A stretch of DNA of 64,000 nt, taken from the NCBI RefSeq assembly GCF_902806685.2, contig NC_048556.1, positions 5,828,001-5,892,000 on the forward strand. The letters are read 5' to 3'. A program made the position numbers and the translations under genes. Origin of the DNA: Maniola hyperantus (Eukaryota > Arthropoda > Insecta > Lepidoptera > Nymphalidae). The notes under the pieces were generated by a model, which did not search any database, was not told where the DNA came from, and worked only from the letters and a program-made list of their open reading frames with translations. Shown piece after piece: positions 1 to 9,245 of the stretch (the first letter of the stretch is position 1; each line of letters opens with the position of its first letter).

Positions 1-1180
1 GTCGAGGCTTCGACATCACGCATATAGCTCTAATGTAGCCCTATTTTCCATGATTAGGTATGACATATCGTCGATTCAGAATCAAGCCGAGAGTTTCCTC
101 ACTTTAGTTCACTCTGCCCTAACACTCTTATAAACCAAATAGTTATTTATTTATTACTTACCTACTGGTGCAGGTGAATTCCAAGATCCAAGTCGCAGTG
201 GAGAGTCCCGGAAGGAACAATTACCACACCGACATGATGGATTTTCCATAACATAATATGTGTATTATCTATGTCTACAACTAACTAGGCGTCTGTAGAT
301 TCCTAGATCACTTTGTCTAATTATTAAATAGTGATTAAACAAAAAATTAAACAGCAGTAATAGTGTTCTGTACTTTAGCTGAACAAACCACAGAGAACGA
401 ATTAAAAACAAACAATTTATTTGACATTAGGGATGTCATATCGATCCGATATCGATTTTCAAAGAATCTATTCTTGTGACAAGAAAATCGATCTACGTTC
501 CGATTTTTGCTTCTTTATTTTAGATTGAGTTTACGCAAACAGAGTAAAAAAGAAGCAATATAAAACTTGTAAATAACTACTAAAATAAAATAACTACATA
601 TATATGGGTAACATTGGTATAATATTATTTTAAAAAAGGGTTGGTAAAATATTATTTTACATAAATATGTTTTTTATTGAGTAATTATTTGATGTTATTA
701 AACAATTTACAGCATGTTCTACCTTTAATTCCATTGAACTATTGACTCACAATGTTTGACACGTTTTAAAGTTACCCGTAGCTACTGTACCAAGTTAGTT
801 GGTCATTTATACCATTTATATCTTTTTGCCCCCTGCACTATTTATTTTTCATAAAAACGTCCAAAAATTAAAATTCGACTATAGTTGATCAAATTCAGAT
901 ACCCAGAAACCGAGAAGTGTTGGGAAGAATATCAATATAATATGTATACCCTATTAGATATTTTTTGAATCTTTTTCATAACTGGTAACTTGATTTTTAA
1001 TTAAAATATAGGTATCGAAAAAAATCGAAGATTTATTTTTGCGAAATAAATATTCCAGACCTCGATTTTTTTAAATCCGTTCCTCAGATTTCGATTCGAA
1101 TCGATCTAAAAATCGATCTTTTTTTGAAGATTCATCATTTAGATTTGACATTCGACAACCTCTCGATTACGGTGAAATTA
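1..1180. other. AT-rich intergenic stretch, no gene seen
   Basis: No supported reading frame. From about 425 to 1140 the sequence is unusually rich in ATCGAT/AATCGAT motifs, at both ends of a roughly 0.7-kb AT-rich block. This may be an old repeat, but no clear terminal repeats or target duplications are visible. Confidence 0.4.
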
Positions 1181-1465
1181 CAGCTACAATGTCGCGATCG
1201 CAATCACCTATTTGTTGACGCTCACTATTTGCTACAATGCATTGCAATATGAATATAGTACCTACGCGACAGGTTGAAATGACAATCGGGAAGGGAACGC
1301 ACTAACACCCCCCGTGCTTAATCGGTGCGTGCGAATGCGGGTGGGTGTGCGGGGCGTCCCCTCACCTCATACCCCGATTGCCATCTCAACCTGTCGCAGA
1401 CTATACCATAAATTCAACCAATCTGAGCTATTGTAATAATTCTATTGCTATTGTAATAACGACAG
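1181..1465. mobile_element. MITE (CTACAATGTC family), interrupted copy
   Basis: The left part begins with a CTACAATGTCGCGATCGCAA motif and the right part (from about 1411) continues with the family's AATC...ATTGTAATAA end. A GC-rich palindromic element (1258-1406) interrupts it. Two uninterrupted copies are at 1500-1650 and 19777-19925. The ends are imperfect inverted repeats. Confidence 0.6.
1258..1406. mobile_element. GC-rich palindromic MITE, copy A
   Basis: Ends read GCGACAGGTTGAAATGACAA and, inverted, TTGCCATCTCAACCTGTCGC. The interior is GC-rich (GGGGCGTCCCC). This is one of eight copies of the same palindromic family in the window (others near 7.1, 7.6, 15.6, 20.2, 28.9, 36.8 and 37.5 kb). 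It lies inside another MITE. Confidence 0.75.
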
Positions 1466-1499
1466 GGGCTCGATTTTGTTTCGATTTTGTTAATTAATG

Positions 1500-1650
1500 T
1501 CCGCTACAATGTAACGATCACAATCACTTCTGATTGGTTGAGGCGTGCTTACTGTTGCCTATAATGCATTTGCATTGTTGCAACAAGAATACCAAAAATT
1601 CAGCCAATCACAACAATTATTGCGATTGTAAGAATTGATGCATGAAAGTA
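1500..1650. mobile_element. MITE (CTACAATGTC family), second copy
   Basis: Starts GCTACAATGTAACGATCACA, has the internal TGATTGGTT / AGCCAATCA inverted pair, and ends near GATTGTAAGAATTGATGCAT. Same family as 1181-1465 and 19777-19925. Confidence 0.65.
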
Positions 1651-1914
1651 ATAATCGGAAGTCGAAGCAAGACGTCATCATAATCGACCTAAGCTTATTG
1701 ATTCCTTGATTCGCGTCACTAGGTACATGTTTTGCTAATGTCAGGAAAATGAACAAAACAACAACTTTTATTTCGGTCAGTTTCTAATTATACGGCTGTT
1801 TTTTTATTTCGTAACATTTTAAATGTTTTTTAAAATTAAAAACAGGAATTACTAATTTAACCATTTCGGTGTACACCTATATCTATAGCGATACCAATGG
1901 TGGGCAGTCTCCTT

Positions 1915-2014
1915 TCGTCAAAATCGGTTGAACGGTTGAGCCGTGAAAAGCTAGCAGACAGACAGACAGACACACTTTCACATTTATAATAGTATGTAGT
2001 ATAAAAGTATGGAT
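1915..2014 (+). mobile_element. Helitron-like element fragment
   Basis: Only one end is preserved: AAATCGGTTGAACGGTTGAG, then the GACAGACAGACA tract, then CACTTTCACATTTATAATAG. It matches the equivalent part of the complete copies at 42932-43152 and 62815-63032. The CTAG-proximal end is missing. Confidence 0.6.
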
Positions 2015-2364
2015 TAGTCCTCAGTCCCAAATCCAAGACCTTATATTTCATATAAGAAATATCTAAACCTAAAATTTTATAAGAATAAGTTTAGCCATGA
2101 AACAATTTCAATAATTAGATAGGTACTTCATTTCAAGTCATCCTATAAAAGGAAGTAGTATAGTAGGAAAGGCATTCCGAACCAGTGTTAGATGCAGCTG
2201 ACGATTCAAAAATACTTGTAAAAGTTTAATTGAATAAAAAATATTTTTATTTTAAAATTAATAGTTGTAAAATTCAGGAATGGAATTAATATACTATAAT
2301 TTTTGATAACCTGTTACCACCTATGCATTAACAAATTGAATGTTAGAGTGGCAACAAGTAATTT

Positions 2365-2370
2365 TTTATT
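2365..2370 (-). terminator. Poly(A) signal for PSMG2
   Basis: TTTATT on the plus strand reads AATAAA on the minus strand, 26 nt past the PSMG2 stop codon. It would give a very short 3' UTR. Confidence 0.55.
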
Positions 2371-2395
2371 AAAATTAAAAAAAAATGGTAACATG

Positions 2396-3139
2396 TTAAT
2401 AAATATCTTGAGGTGGCGGTCGTCCAAATAGCAAAGTCCATGAAACAGGCTGTTGCAACTGTGAAAGCAAGTCCTTGTCTTCTGTGAATATAGGAAGTAG
2501 TTTTGCCAAATTATGAACCATGTCATATGCATCAGGTATATTATCTCCTTCTGAACAATATTTGTACAATAATAAGCATGGTAGCCCATTCTCTAGACTT
2601 ATTTTATATAGAAGACTTGCGAAACCTCCTCCAAATATCTTCAATTCACCAGTATTTTCTTCATGTTCTACAAGGTTTGCTTTTATAAGATTTTCAGTAT
2701 GAGGGTTTCCTTCACTTGCAACAAATCTAAAAGGTGAGCTTAAAATATGTTTCTTCTCGTGAGCGAAACTACTGGTCAAAATTAATATATCCTTAATCTG
2801 CTTGTCCATAAATGTGTTAACAACGTCTTTCAGGAAACTATTTGCGTATTTATGGACCAATGGTGCTCTTAACTGTAGAACCAATATTTTTCGAGAAACT
2901 GACTTGTAAACTTCACAAGTTGTGGAAAGACTACTGGACTTGAGGTCGTAGGGATCGTACCCAATTACCGGAATCACGGCAGGGCTGTATATTGAAGCAA
3001 TTTTTACCATTTTTAATGATGAAATTAGCAAGTCACAAGACAGCTGCCCGACATTACCCACGGCCACGCTCGGAACAATTAACGTGTACTCCACTAAACT
3101 AATATCGTCAATAAACTTCCAAATATTTGTTTCGCCCAT
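2396..3139 (-). CDS. PSMG2: Proteasome assembly chaperone 2 (PSMG2/PAC2)
   Basis: Complete single-exon gene of 247 aa, close to the usual ~260 aa of the family. The protein has the PAC2-type fold signature: an N-terminal segment with SVAVGNVGQL (about residues 24-33), a central SIYSPAVIPVIGYDPYD segment, and an IFGGGFASLLYK segment near residue 170. PSMG2 partners with PSMG1 as a heterodimeric chaperone that builds the alpha ring of the 20S proteasome. The start was chosen because the ATG opens with the conserved MGE-FI-D context and no upstream in-frame coding is seen. An AATAAA signal lies 26 nt after the stop. The gene is divergent from Tim8, about 1.06 kb away, with a MITE in between. Identification is from recognised family sequence; I am confident in the family and fairly confident in the orthology. 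Confidence 0.9.
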   Translation of the reverse strand: MGETNIWKFIDDISLVEYTLIVPSVAVGNVGQLSCDLLISSLKMVKIASIYSPAVIPVIGYDPYDLKSSSLSTTCEVYKSVSRKILVLQLRAPLVHKYANSFLKDVVNTFMDKQIKDILILTSSFAHEKKHILSSPFRFVASEGNPHTENLIKANLVEHEENTGELKIFGGGFASLLYKISLENGLPCLLLYKYCSEGDNIPDAYDMVHNLAKLLPIFTEDKDLLSQLQQPVSWTLLFGRPPPQDIY

Positions 3140-3321
3140 TTTTAATTAATTTTATGAAAGTTTATTTGGATTCAAAACACAAAACCATAGAGATAGCGCA
3201 AAAGGGAACAAAACACATTCAAAATTAAAAATCAAAATACGTCAAAGTCATTACCTACATGACATGACGGTTTTGCTTAGGCCATAGAGTAAAGTAATAT
3301 AAATTATAAAGTATAAACTTA

Positions 3322-3915
3322 TAGGCCCCGCCTACGGTCAAGCATGTTTGTCAAATTTTACGTTCTGTGACGTTTTGTTTGAACGTCATCAAATAGAATG
3401 TTCCTTAGAGGCCCCGCAGACAGTCAAGCATGTTCGTCATTTTTCATGTGTTTGTCAAACAAACTACGTGCTTGTCAAACAAACTAGGTACGTGTATAGC
3501 AAATTTGATTGACGGTCTATTTGTCAAACATGCTTGACGGTTTACGGTAATGTTTGTCAAACAAACGTTCCATTTTTCTCTCAGTAAATTTTCATGTGTG
3601 AATATATTATGTCGGTGTTTTAACCATTCTCGTGCACATCGTCTTCTTTTTTTAAACACATTGTTAAAGTTACAAGAAATCCTTTGTCCGTGGTGCTCAT
3701 CACTCAGCCCCTATGCTCAGCGCAGTATCCCTTTCTGGATTCTGCGTCAAAAGTGACGCTTTGTTTTACAAGCCTTTATGAAAGACTATGAATGATTACC
3801 ACGAAGTAGTACTTAGAAATTCTTTGCTTGAATGGTATTTGCACCGTGCTCTTGTTTGATGACGTCAAAAAACGTAAAATTTGACAAACATGCTTGACCG
3901 TGTGCGGGGGGGGGC
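3322..3915. mobile_element. MITE with ~60-bp TIRs in the PSMG2/Tim8 divergent region
   Basis: The left end (TAGGCCCCGCCTACGGTCAA followed by GCATGTTTGTCAAATTTTACG) matches, inverted, the right end (CGTAAAATTTGACAAACATG then CTTGACCGTGTGCGGGGGGG). Several internal TTTGTCAAAC and CATGCTTGAC motifs repeat in both orientations. It occupies more than half of the shared upstream region of PSMG2 and Tim8. Confidence 0.7.
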
Positions 3916-4200
3916 ATGTGAAAATTTAAAACAAGCACAAAGAGGACGCCAAGATAGCCTTGTCGCACTGTACGCGCCTCACTGTCAATGTCAATCAAGT
4001 CAAGTGCCTTGTCTTGTCAGCTCGTGATGACATTTGATTTGATGACATTTCTTTCGATCAAATGTGGTGGCGAAGGAGAACCATTGTTATTTTTCAATAG
4101 GTACATACTAAAATACATATTCAATTTAATGTTATCCTCGATCTTATAACTATTTAAAGCATTAGAGGAAACCCATGAAAATCTTGATTTTCGATTGATT

Positions 4201-4713
4201 ATGAGTGACACAGAGCGTGTAGACCCGCAAATCGAGAACTTTATTCTTACAGAGACGCAGAGACAACGTTTTCAGGTATGAATAATTAATAATAATTATA
4301 ATCTGAGTAATATTTCGTATTGTTAAGGAATCATACTTTTTCCTCTTGTGGTACTGTAGTCGGCTGCGGTTCTCCTATATCACTCGAATGAATATTTGCA
4401 CATAATTTTATTACAGTTGTATTACACGACCTTTGCCCTGTTTTCTTGAATTTATCATGCATAAATTTATAAGGGAGTGTTATCATAAAGTCTAGTTAAG
4501 TTTTTACTTGTGTCATTACAGGTTCTCGTCCACGGTCTTACAGATACATGCTGGGAAACATGTATGGGTCGACCTTCAATCCGTCTGGACACTAAGACTG
4601 AAGTATGCATTATGAACTGTGTTGAAAGATTTATAGATTGCACCACATTTATCACAAAACGTCTTATGAACACAACAAAATACCGTTCTGATACTCCACT
4701 AGAATTTGAGTAA
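4201..4713 (+). CDS. Tim8: Mitochondrial import inner membrane translocase subunit Tim8
   Basis: Two coding exons, 4201-4275 and 4522-4713, joined in phase 0 across a 246-nt GT...AG intron (CAG|GTATG ... TTACAG|GTT), giving 88 aa. The twin CX3C motif of small Tim proteins is present: C35-WET-C39 and C54-IMN-C58 with 14 residues between. A downstream RFID-TTFITKRL stretch is typical of Tim8/DDP1. In this family Tim8 pairs with Tim13 in the intermembrane space and escorts hydrophobic precursors to TIM22/TIM23. An ATG at 4201 gives the expected short acidic N-terminus. The stop codon overlaps an AATAAA, and the PEX3 ATG follows 24 nt after the stop. The ORF starting at 4510 is only exon 2 plus intron sequence. 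Confidence 0.9.
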
Positions 4714-4717
4714 TAAA
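4712..4717 (+). terminator. AATAAA overlapping the Tim8 stop codon
   Basis: AATAAA begins at the second base of the TAA stop. Cleavage at the usual distance would fall on or just after the PEX3 ATG (4738). Either Tim8 has an extremely short 3' UTR that overlaps the PEX3 leader, or the signal is skipped in a shared transcript. Confidence 0.4.
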
Positions 4718-4737
4718 AAATTTAAAAAGAATTCGAA

Positions 4738-5859
4738 ATGTTCTCCAGCATTAAGAACTTCTTACAGCGTCACAAGAGAAAGTTCATTGTGACGGGTGCA
4801 GTATTTGGATCTCTGTACTTGCTTATGAGCTATGCTCAAAAAAGGGTCAGGGAATGGCAAGAAAAGGAAGCAAAGAAATTTTTTGATATGACCCGCAAAA
4901 AACAGCACTTCGAAAGCACAGAGCGAACATGTAATCAAACTATACTTTCGCTTTCAAAAATTGTCTCAGAGAGTATCTTGAGCGTTCTCAATACTGAGGA
5001 AATAGTTCAGAAGTTGCAAGATAAGTCGGACAATAAACTTGCTCTATGGGAACAGATGAAAATTATGATTTTTACTAGGATTTGTGTTTTAGTTTATGCA
5101 TTGTCTATCCTAAATGTAACATTGAGAGTACAATTAAATATTATTGGGGGATATCTATACAGAGATTCTATGCATGAAGAGGATCCACTCATTGATAGTG
5201 AATTGCAAGCAAAATACTTGTCGTTGTGTCATCATTTTGTGGGTCCTGGAGTGGAAGACTTGGTGAGACAAATAGAAAAAGCTGTGAAAAGGGTGGTAGA
5301 ACCTATCTCATTGAAAAAGAAAATCACTTTGCAAGAAGTAGAACAGGTGTTCTGGTCCATACAAACTATTTTGTGCACGGACACAAACAACGGGGATCCT
5401 GTTAAGAAAATGGTCCACTATTTGGTTGATCACACAGAAATTAACGAAGCTAAGTTTGATACCATTGTTAAAGAGACTATGGATATTTTGGAGAGTGATG
5501 AAGTGACATCAGTAGCAATGTCAGCAGTGAGCAGAAGTTTTTCTACAGTTGTAGATGAAGTTGCTAATTTATTTGCATCAAAATGGGTACCGACTAAGAA
5601 GAACCATCTAGAAGTACTGGAGGACCATGTTGTTACTAATGGAGCATTGAAATTGGGAGGCAGTGTAGATCCCTTTGTTGATGTCAACAAGGTTGAAATG
5701 CACTTTGTTAAATTACTGCCAGTCGTTAATGAACTCATAACTAAAAATACTTGCAAGAATAACACGAACATTCCAGACTTAATTACACAACAGCTTACGT
5801 TAAATGAGAAGCTGAAAATCCTTGGCGCCAATATATATGAAGTGTTCAGTAATGTATAA
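4738..5859 (+). CDS. PEX3: Peroxisomal biogenesis factor 3 (PEX3)
   Basis: Uninterrupted 373-aa frame, the same length as vertebrate PEX3. The N-terminus has the family pattern: a short leader, a basic RHKRK cluster (residues 11-15), a membrane segment at about 16-34 (KFIVTGAVFGSLYLLMSYA), then a positively charged helix and the conserved HFESTERTCNQTILS (about 57-71). A mid-protein LRVQLNIIGGYLY (about 129-141) is a hallmark of PEX3. PEX3 anchors in the peroxisomal/ER membrane and is the docking receptor for PEX19 carrying new membrane proteins. The gene is intronless here, and its ATG lies 24 nt after the Tim8 stop, so it either uses a promoter inside Tim8 or is the second cistron of a shared mRNA. 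Confidence 0.93.
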   Translation: MFSSIKNFLQRHKRKFIVTGAVFGSLYLLMSYAQKRVREWQEKEAKKFFDMTRKKQHFESTERTCNQTILSLSKIVSESILSVLNTEEIVQKLQDKSDNKLALWEQMKIMIFTRICVLVYALSILNVTLRVQLNIIGGYLYRDSMHEEDPLIDSELQAKYLSLCHHFVGPGVEDLVRQIEKAVKRVVEPISLKKKITLQEVEQVFWSIQTILCTDTNNGDPVKKMVHYLVDHTEINEAKFDTIVKETMDILESDEVTSVAMSAVSRSFSTVVDEVANLFASKWVPTKKNHLEVLEDHVVTNGALKLGGSVDPFVDVNKVEMHFVKLLPVVNELITKNTCKNNTNIPDLITQQLTLNEKLKILGANIYEVFSNV

Positions 5860-6989
5860 AATTATGACATGGGAGTCATTTAGAATATTTAATTAGAATT
5901 TCAAAAACTTCAATATGCCTATAATCGATTTATGAGACTCAAAATTGTTAGACTTAAGGGTAAGAATATTATATAAATCCCTGATGTTAGAATAAGGACC
6001 TTAACTTAATTTGAACTTTGAAACTATTCAAAAACCTTGTGGGTTTGGTATTTTTGTGTAATGATTTATCTCTTAAGTTGTACATTACATTGTGGGAAAA
6101 GTAAAAAAAATATTTTTTATTTAATTGTGTCTATAAAATTTAATAATAGTAGGATATACTTCCAGAGTCCAGTTTTTTGTAGTCTGTCTGATTAAAGCAG
6201 AGTGAAACATGGTAGCAGATTTAAAGAAATATTATGTTTTGTATTCCCAGTTTATATTTTGATTGTAATTATTTATGCTGATTGCGAACCATGATTAATC
6301 CTATGTTTTATGCTGTTATGGGTTTCCATAGGATTTTAAACTAGACTAGATACATCAAAATTAATACTAATATTTTATCATAATATGTTTACAGAATAGT
6401 TCTGTTGCTGCCACGCGATTTCTATTCACAGTTTACATCATTATTTAAAACAGTTATATTCATAGGCCATAGAATTTTAATATTTATTAAATAATAGATA
6501 GGTACATCTAAGACTGGGAGAAGTTATAAAAGTAAGTGTGCAGTTGGCAGTTCCTAAAAACGTTATATAATATTATAATCAGTCTCAGCCTCGGACCAGG
6601 CTAATCTCTGCTTTCAGTAGACCAACTCTGAAATATAATATATTTTTTAGCCTTTTCTATCATAGGATAAAGATAACATTTATCTATGTTACATAAAATA
6701 TCTTTAGATTGAGCAATTTTTTTTGATAAAACAATATTCAAAGTTCGATACTGAAATAGAAAATAATAATTTTTCTGTGAAAAACCAGACAATACTACAA
6801 CTACAGTAATCTGCAATCCTTATGACCACTCTGAAGTCTGAACCCCTGAGCAACAAACGAGTTCGAACTTATAAAGCGCGAGTGTGGGGAGACTTCGCGC
6901 TTTACGTGAATGTTCTGCTCATGTGATGCCGCTATGTTCAGAGGTAAAAGCATTGCCGATTACTGTAGTTAACATTAATTTTATTTACT
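5860..6989. other. PEX3 3' flank, no gene seen
   Basis: AT-rich sequence. An ATTAAA at 6191-6196 could act as a poly(A) signal for PEX3, but no canonical AATAAA stands out nearer the stop. No coding potential recognised; the 71-aa minus-strand frame at 6601-6816 is low complexity and AT-driven. Confidence 0.45.
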
Positions 6990-7065
6990 ACTAGATGATG
7001 GCCGTGTGGATTTAGGTTTATAAAAATCCCGTGGGAACGGTACCTACCAAATTTCGTAAACTTTT
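6990..7065 (+). mobile_element. Helitron-like element fragment (CTAG end)
   Basis: Begins ACTAGATGATGGCCGTGTGG and continues with the TTTATAAAAATCCCGTGGGA segment of the Helitron-like family; the rest is missing. Confidence 0.6.
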
Positions 7066-7098
7066 TTAACCCACTTAAAAAAAGGAGTTGCGCTTTTC

Positions 7099-7180
7099 TA
7101 TAGTCCGCGACAGGTTAAGATGGCAATTGGGGTATGAGGCGGGGAGACACCCGGCACACCCGCACGTCACCGCTGAACCG
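7099..7180. mobile_element. GC-rich palindromic MITE, copy B (half)
   Basis: TATAGTCCGCGACAGGTTAA then GATGGCAATTGGGGTATGAG: one arm of the palindromic family. The second arm is absent. Confidence 0.6.
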
Positions 7181-7264
7181 ATTTGCGTAATTTTTTTAAT
7201 CGATATAGAAACTTTGCGATATTGTCCCATAAAAAATTTGAATTCCAACTCCTCAATTCTGATA

Positions 7265-7347
7265 CTGCAGCCACACGAGTAGATATAGAATATCTACTCG
7301 ACGTACGATCTACGAGTAGATATAGAATATCTACTCGTGTGCTGCAG
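7265..7347. repeat. Nested palindrome
   Basis: A 25-nt near-palindrome (CGAGTAGATATAG...CTACTCG) occurs at 7276-7300 and again at 7313-7337, and the pair is itself the arms of a larger inverted repeat bounded by CTGCAG on both sides. The loop is 12 nt (ACGTACGATCTA). Confidence 0.8.
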
Positions 7348-7640
7348 GGGACCTGACCACCAAAACTGATGGGATTTAGAAACTGTCGGTTATAATTTTG
7401 GACTATACTTTTGCAATCGCTGTACCAATGACTCATCGAGGAAGCAGAGAATTTTCTTCCTATAGAAATCATGTCCAACCAAAGGGCAAAGATTCGAGGC
7501 ACTGCCTCCTCACCCGGGCTGTTTTTTTATAGTCTTGCTCCATTTACGATTGTAAAATAGTTCTCGAGTCTACATATTATTACTAGGGCGCAATTACGGA
7601 CTTGGAGTACATGAGTAGACATCCCTTGTAGTACCTAGCA

Positions 7641-7783
7641 ATAGTACACGACAGGTTGAGATAGCAACCGGGGTGGAGACGTCCCGTCCCACACAGCCCC
7701 CGCGCTAACCCGGTGCGGGTGATGTGCGGGGCGTCCCCCTGTCTCATAACCCAATTGCCATCTTGACCTGTCACGGGCTATAG
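7641..7783. mobile_element. GC-rich palindromic MITE, copy C
   Basis: Ends TAGTACACGACAGGTTGAGA and, inverted, CATCTTGACCTGTCACGGGC. The interior contains GGTGCGGG and GGGGCGTCCCC. TA dinucleotides sit at both edges. Confidence 0.75.
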
Positions 7784-8423
7784 TTACCGTACCAAACCGT
7801 CCGTCTAGGCGTGCCAGAAATTTAAGCAAAGTGCCTATTTTATTTTTATTCTTTAGTCTCTCTATAGTCTATACTATCATTCCTCTTTCCCAATACCTAA
7901 AATCCATTCTTCCTCCTGTCGAAGCTTTGGCTCACTGACGCGTGGCGATTTAAATTGTGATTGTGCGCGGTTGTGATCTTATTAGGGATGATGAGTTCTT
8001 ATCAAACGTGAAAACGCTCGGTTAGTTTAGGAGCTTGTATAAAATACACAGATGTGACGTCATACCCATTTGACGTACTTTTTTAGTTAAATCGATAATT
8101 TTAAATGAATAACAAACTAACAGCGGATATGGATTTTATGAATTTTGGAAGACCCTCTATTTAATAACTAAGAAATTATTTATTTTTGACCATCATAAGG
8201 CAGGGGAGGCATCATCCCCATTAAATGATTCGTGTGACGTCCCCGTAGTAGGTAGGAAAAATAGGCACGGTAGGTTTTCATAATAAGTATTACTTAGAGA
8301 GTCTCGCCGCGGTATGCGATATACACTGTAGTCTGTGGGTATGCGTACGAGGCGGTTGTGCGCAGCGCCCAATTTACCTACCTATTCCAAGTTTGCGTTA
8401 ACTCGACATCGATACCTACTTAA

Positions 8424-9245
8424 GTGCGTCTCTGTTTCAAGGGCACTTGCTTACCAGGTTTCGTGTACGCCGATGGCTTAAAAATAAAAGTGGATTCGTA
8501 TATATTCCCCGTTTCTCAGTGTTGGCGCTGCGGGCAGCTAGGGCATGTAGCCCGTAAATGCCCAAAAAATAAGATAACGTGCCCAAAATGCTCTGGCAAT
8601 CACGAAAATTGTGACACACAAAGTCCCAAATGTGTTAACTGCTCAGGTTCTCACATTTCAATGTCTAAAATCTGTCCAAAATATAAAAAAGAGAAGAGAT
8701 TGAGGGAAATAATGGCAGAATTCAATTGCACATATAGGAAGGCCATGGACGTGTATGTGGAGCCGGAGACAGAAGCCCAAGTAAATGAAGAGACAATGCA
8801 TGGGTACGACGAGCCGCCCTCACCTGGCTACACAGTTGACGACTCTTTTCCGTTGGGTCAAAGAACTTTTTCGGCAGTTCTGAGGAACAAAACACAGAGT
8901 GACCCTACAGTACGAACTCCGAAAAACTCAACGAAAAAACAAACAAAAAAACAGCGTAACGAGAGTCAACCTGGCAACGAGCGTGATTCATTTAATTTTG
9001 CATATGAAACTCCACCTTCCTTTGAACGTGATGGTCCTACCACAAGTTCACAAGATACACCTATTAAATTCAGTGAACTTTTAACAAGAATAAAAGAAAT
9101 TTTATTTCTACGGGAAGTGTCGGTCAAAAATAAGTTATTAAATATAATTAGATGTTTTATACGGTGGTTGATAATAGTTGTAGCTAGTAATTTTGCAGAT
9201 TCTCCATGTTTGAAGTTTGTTTTAGACCTTTTTGATGCAGAATAA
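8424..9245 (+). CDS. LINE ORF1 (gag-like), N-terminally truncated
   Basis: The open frame starts directly after a TAA with a GTG codon, so there is no credible start; the reading already sits in the middle of a gag-like domain (RLCFKGTCLPGFVYADG). It carries a clear CCHC knuckle CX2CX4HX4C (CWRCGQLGHVARKC, about residues 36-49) followed by two further Cys/His clusters (CPKCSGNHENC and CVNCSGSHISMSKIC). Such proteins bind the LINE RNA and accompany ORF2. The C-terminal half is polar and ends with a hydrophobic stretch. The stop at 9243-9245 overlaps the ORF2 start (9235) by 11 nt, the usual arrangement for translational coupling in these elements. Confidence 0.75.
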   Translation: MRLCFKGTCLPGFVYADGLKIKVDSYIFPVSQCWRCGQLGHVARKCPKNKITCPKCSGNHENCDTQSPKCVNCSGSHISMSKICPKYKKEKRLREIMAEFNCTYRKAMDVYVEPETEAQVNEETMHGYDEPPSPGYTVDDSFPLGQRTFSAVLRNKTQSDPTVRTPKNSTKKQTKKQRNESQPGNERDSFNFAYETPPSFERDGPTTSSQDTPIKFSELLTRIKEILFLREVSVKNKLLNIIRCFIRWLIIVVASNFADSPCLKFVLDLFDAE

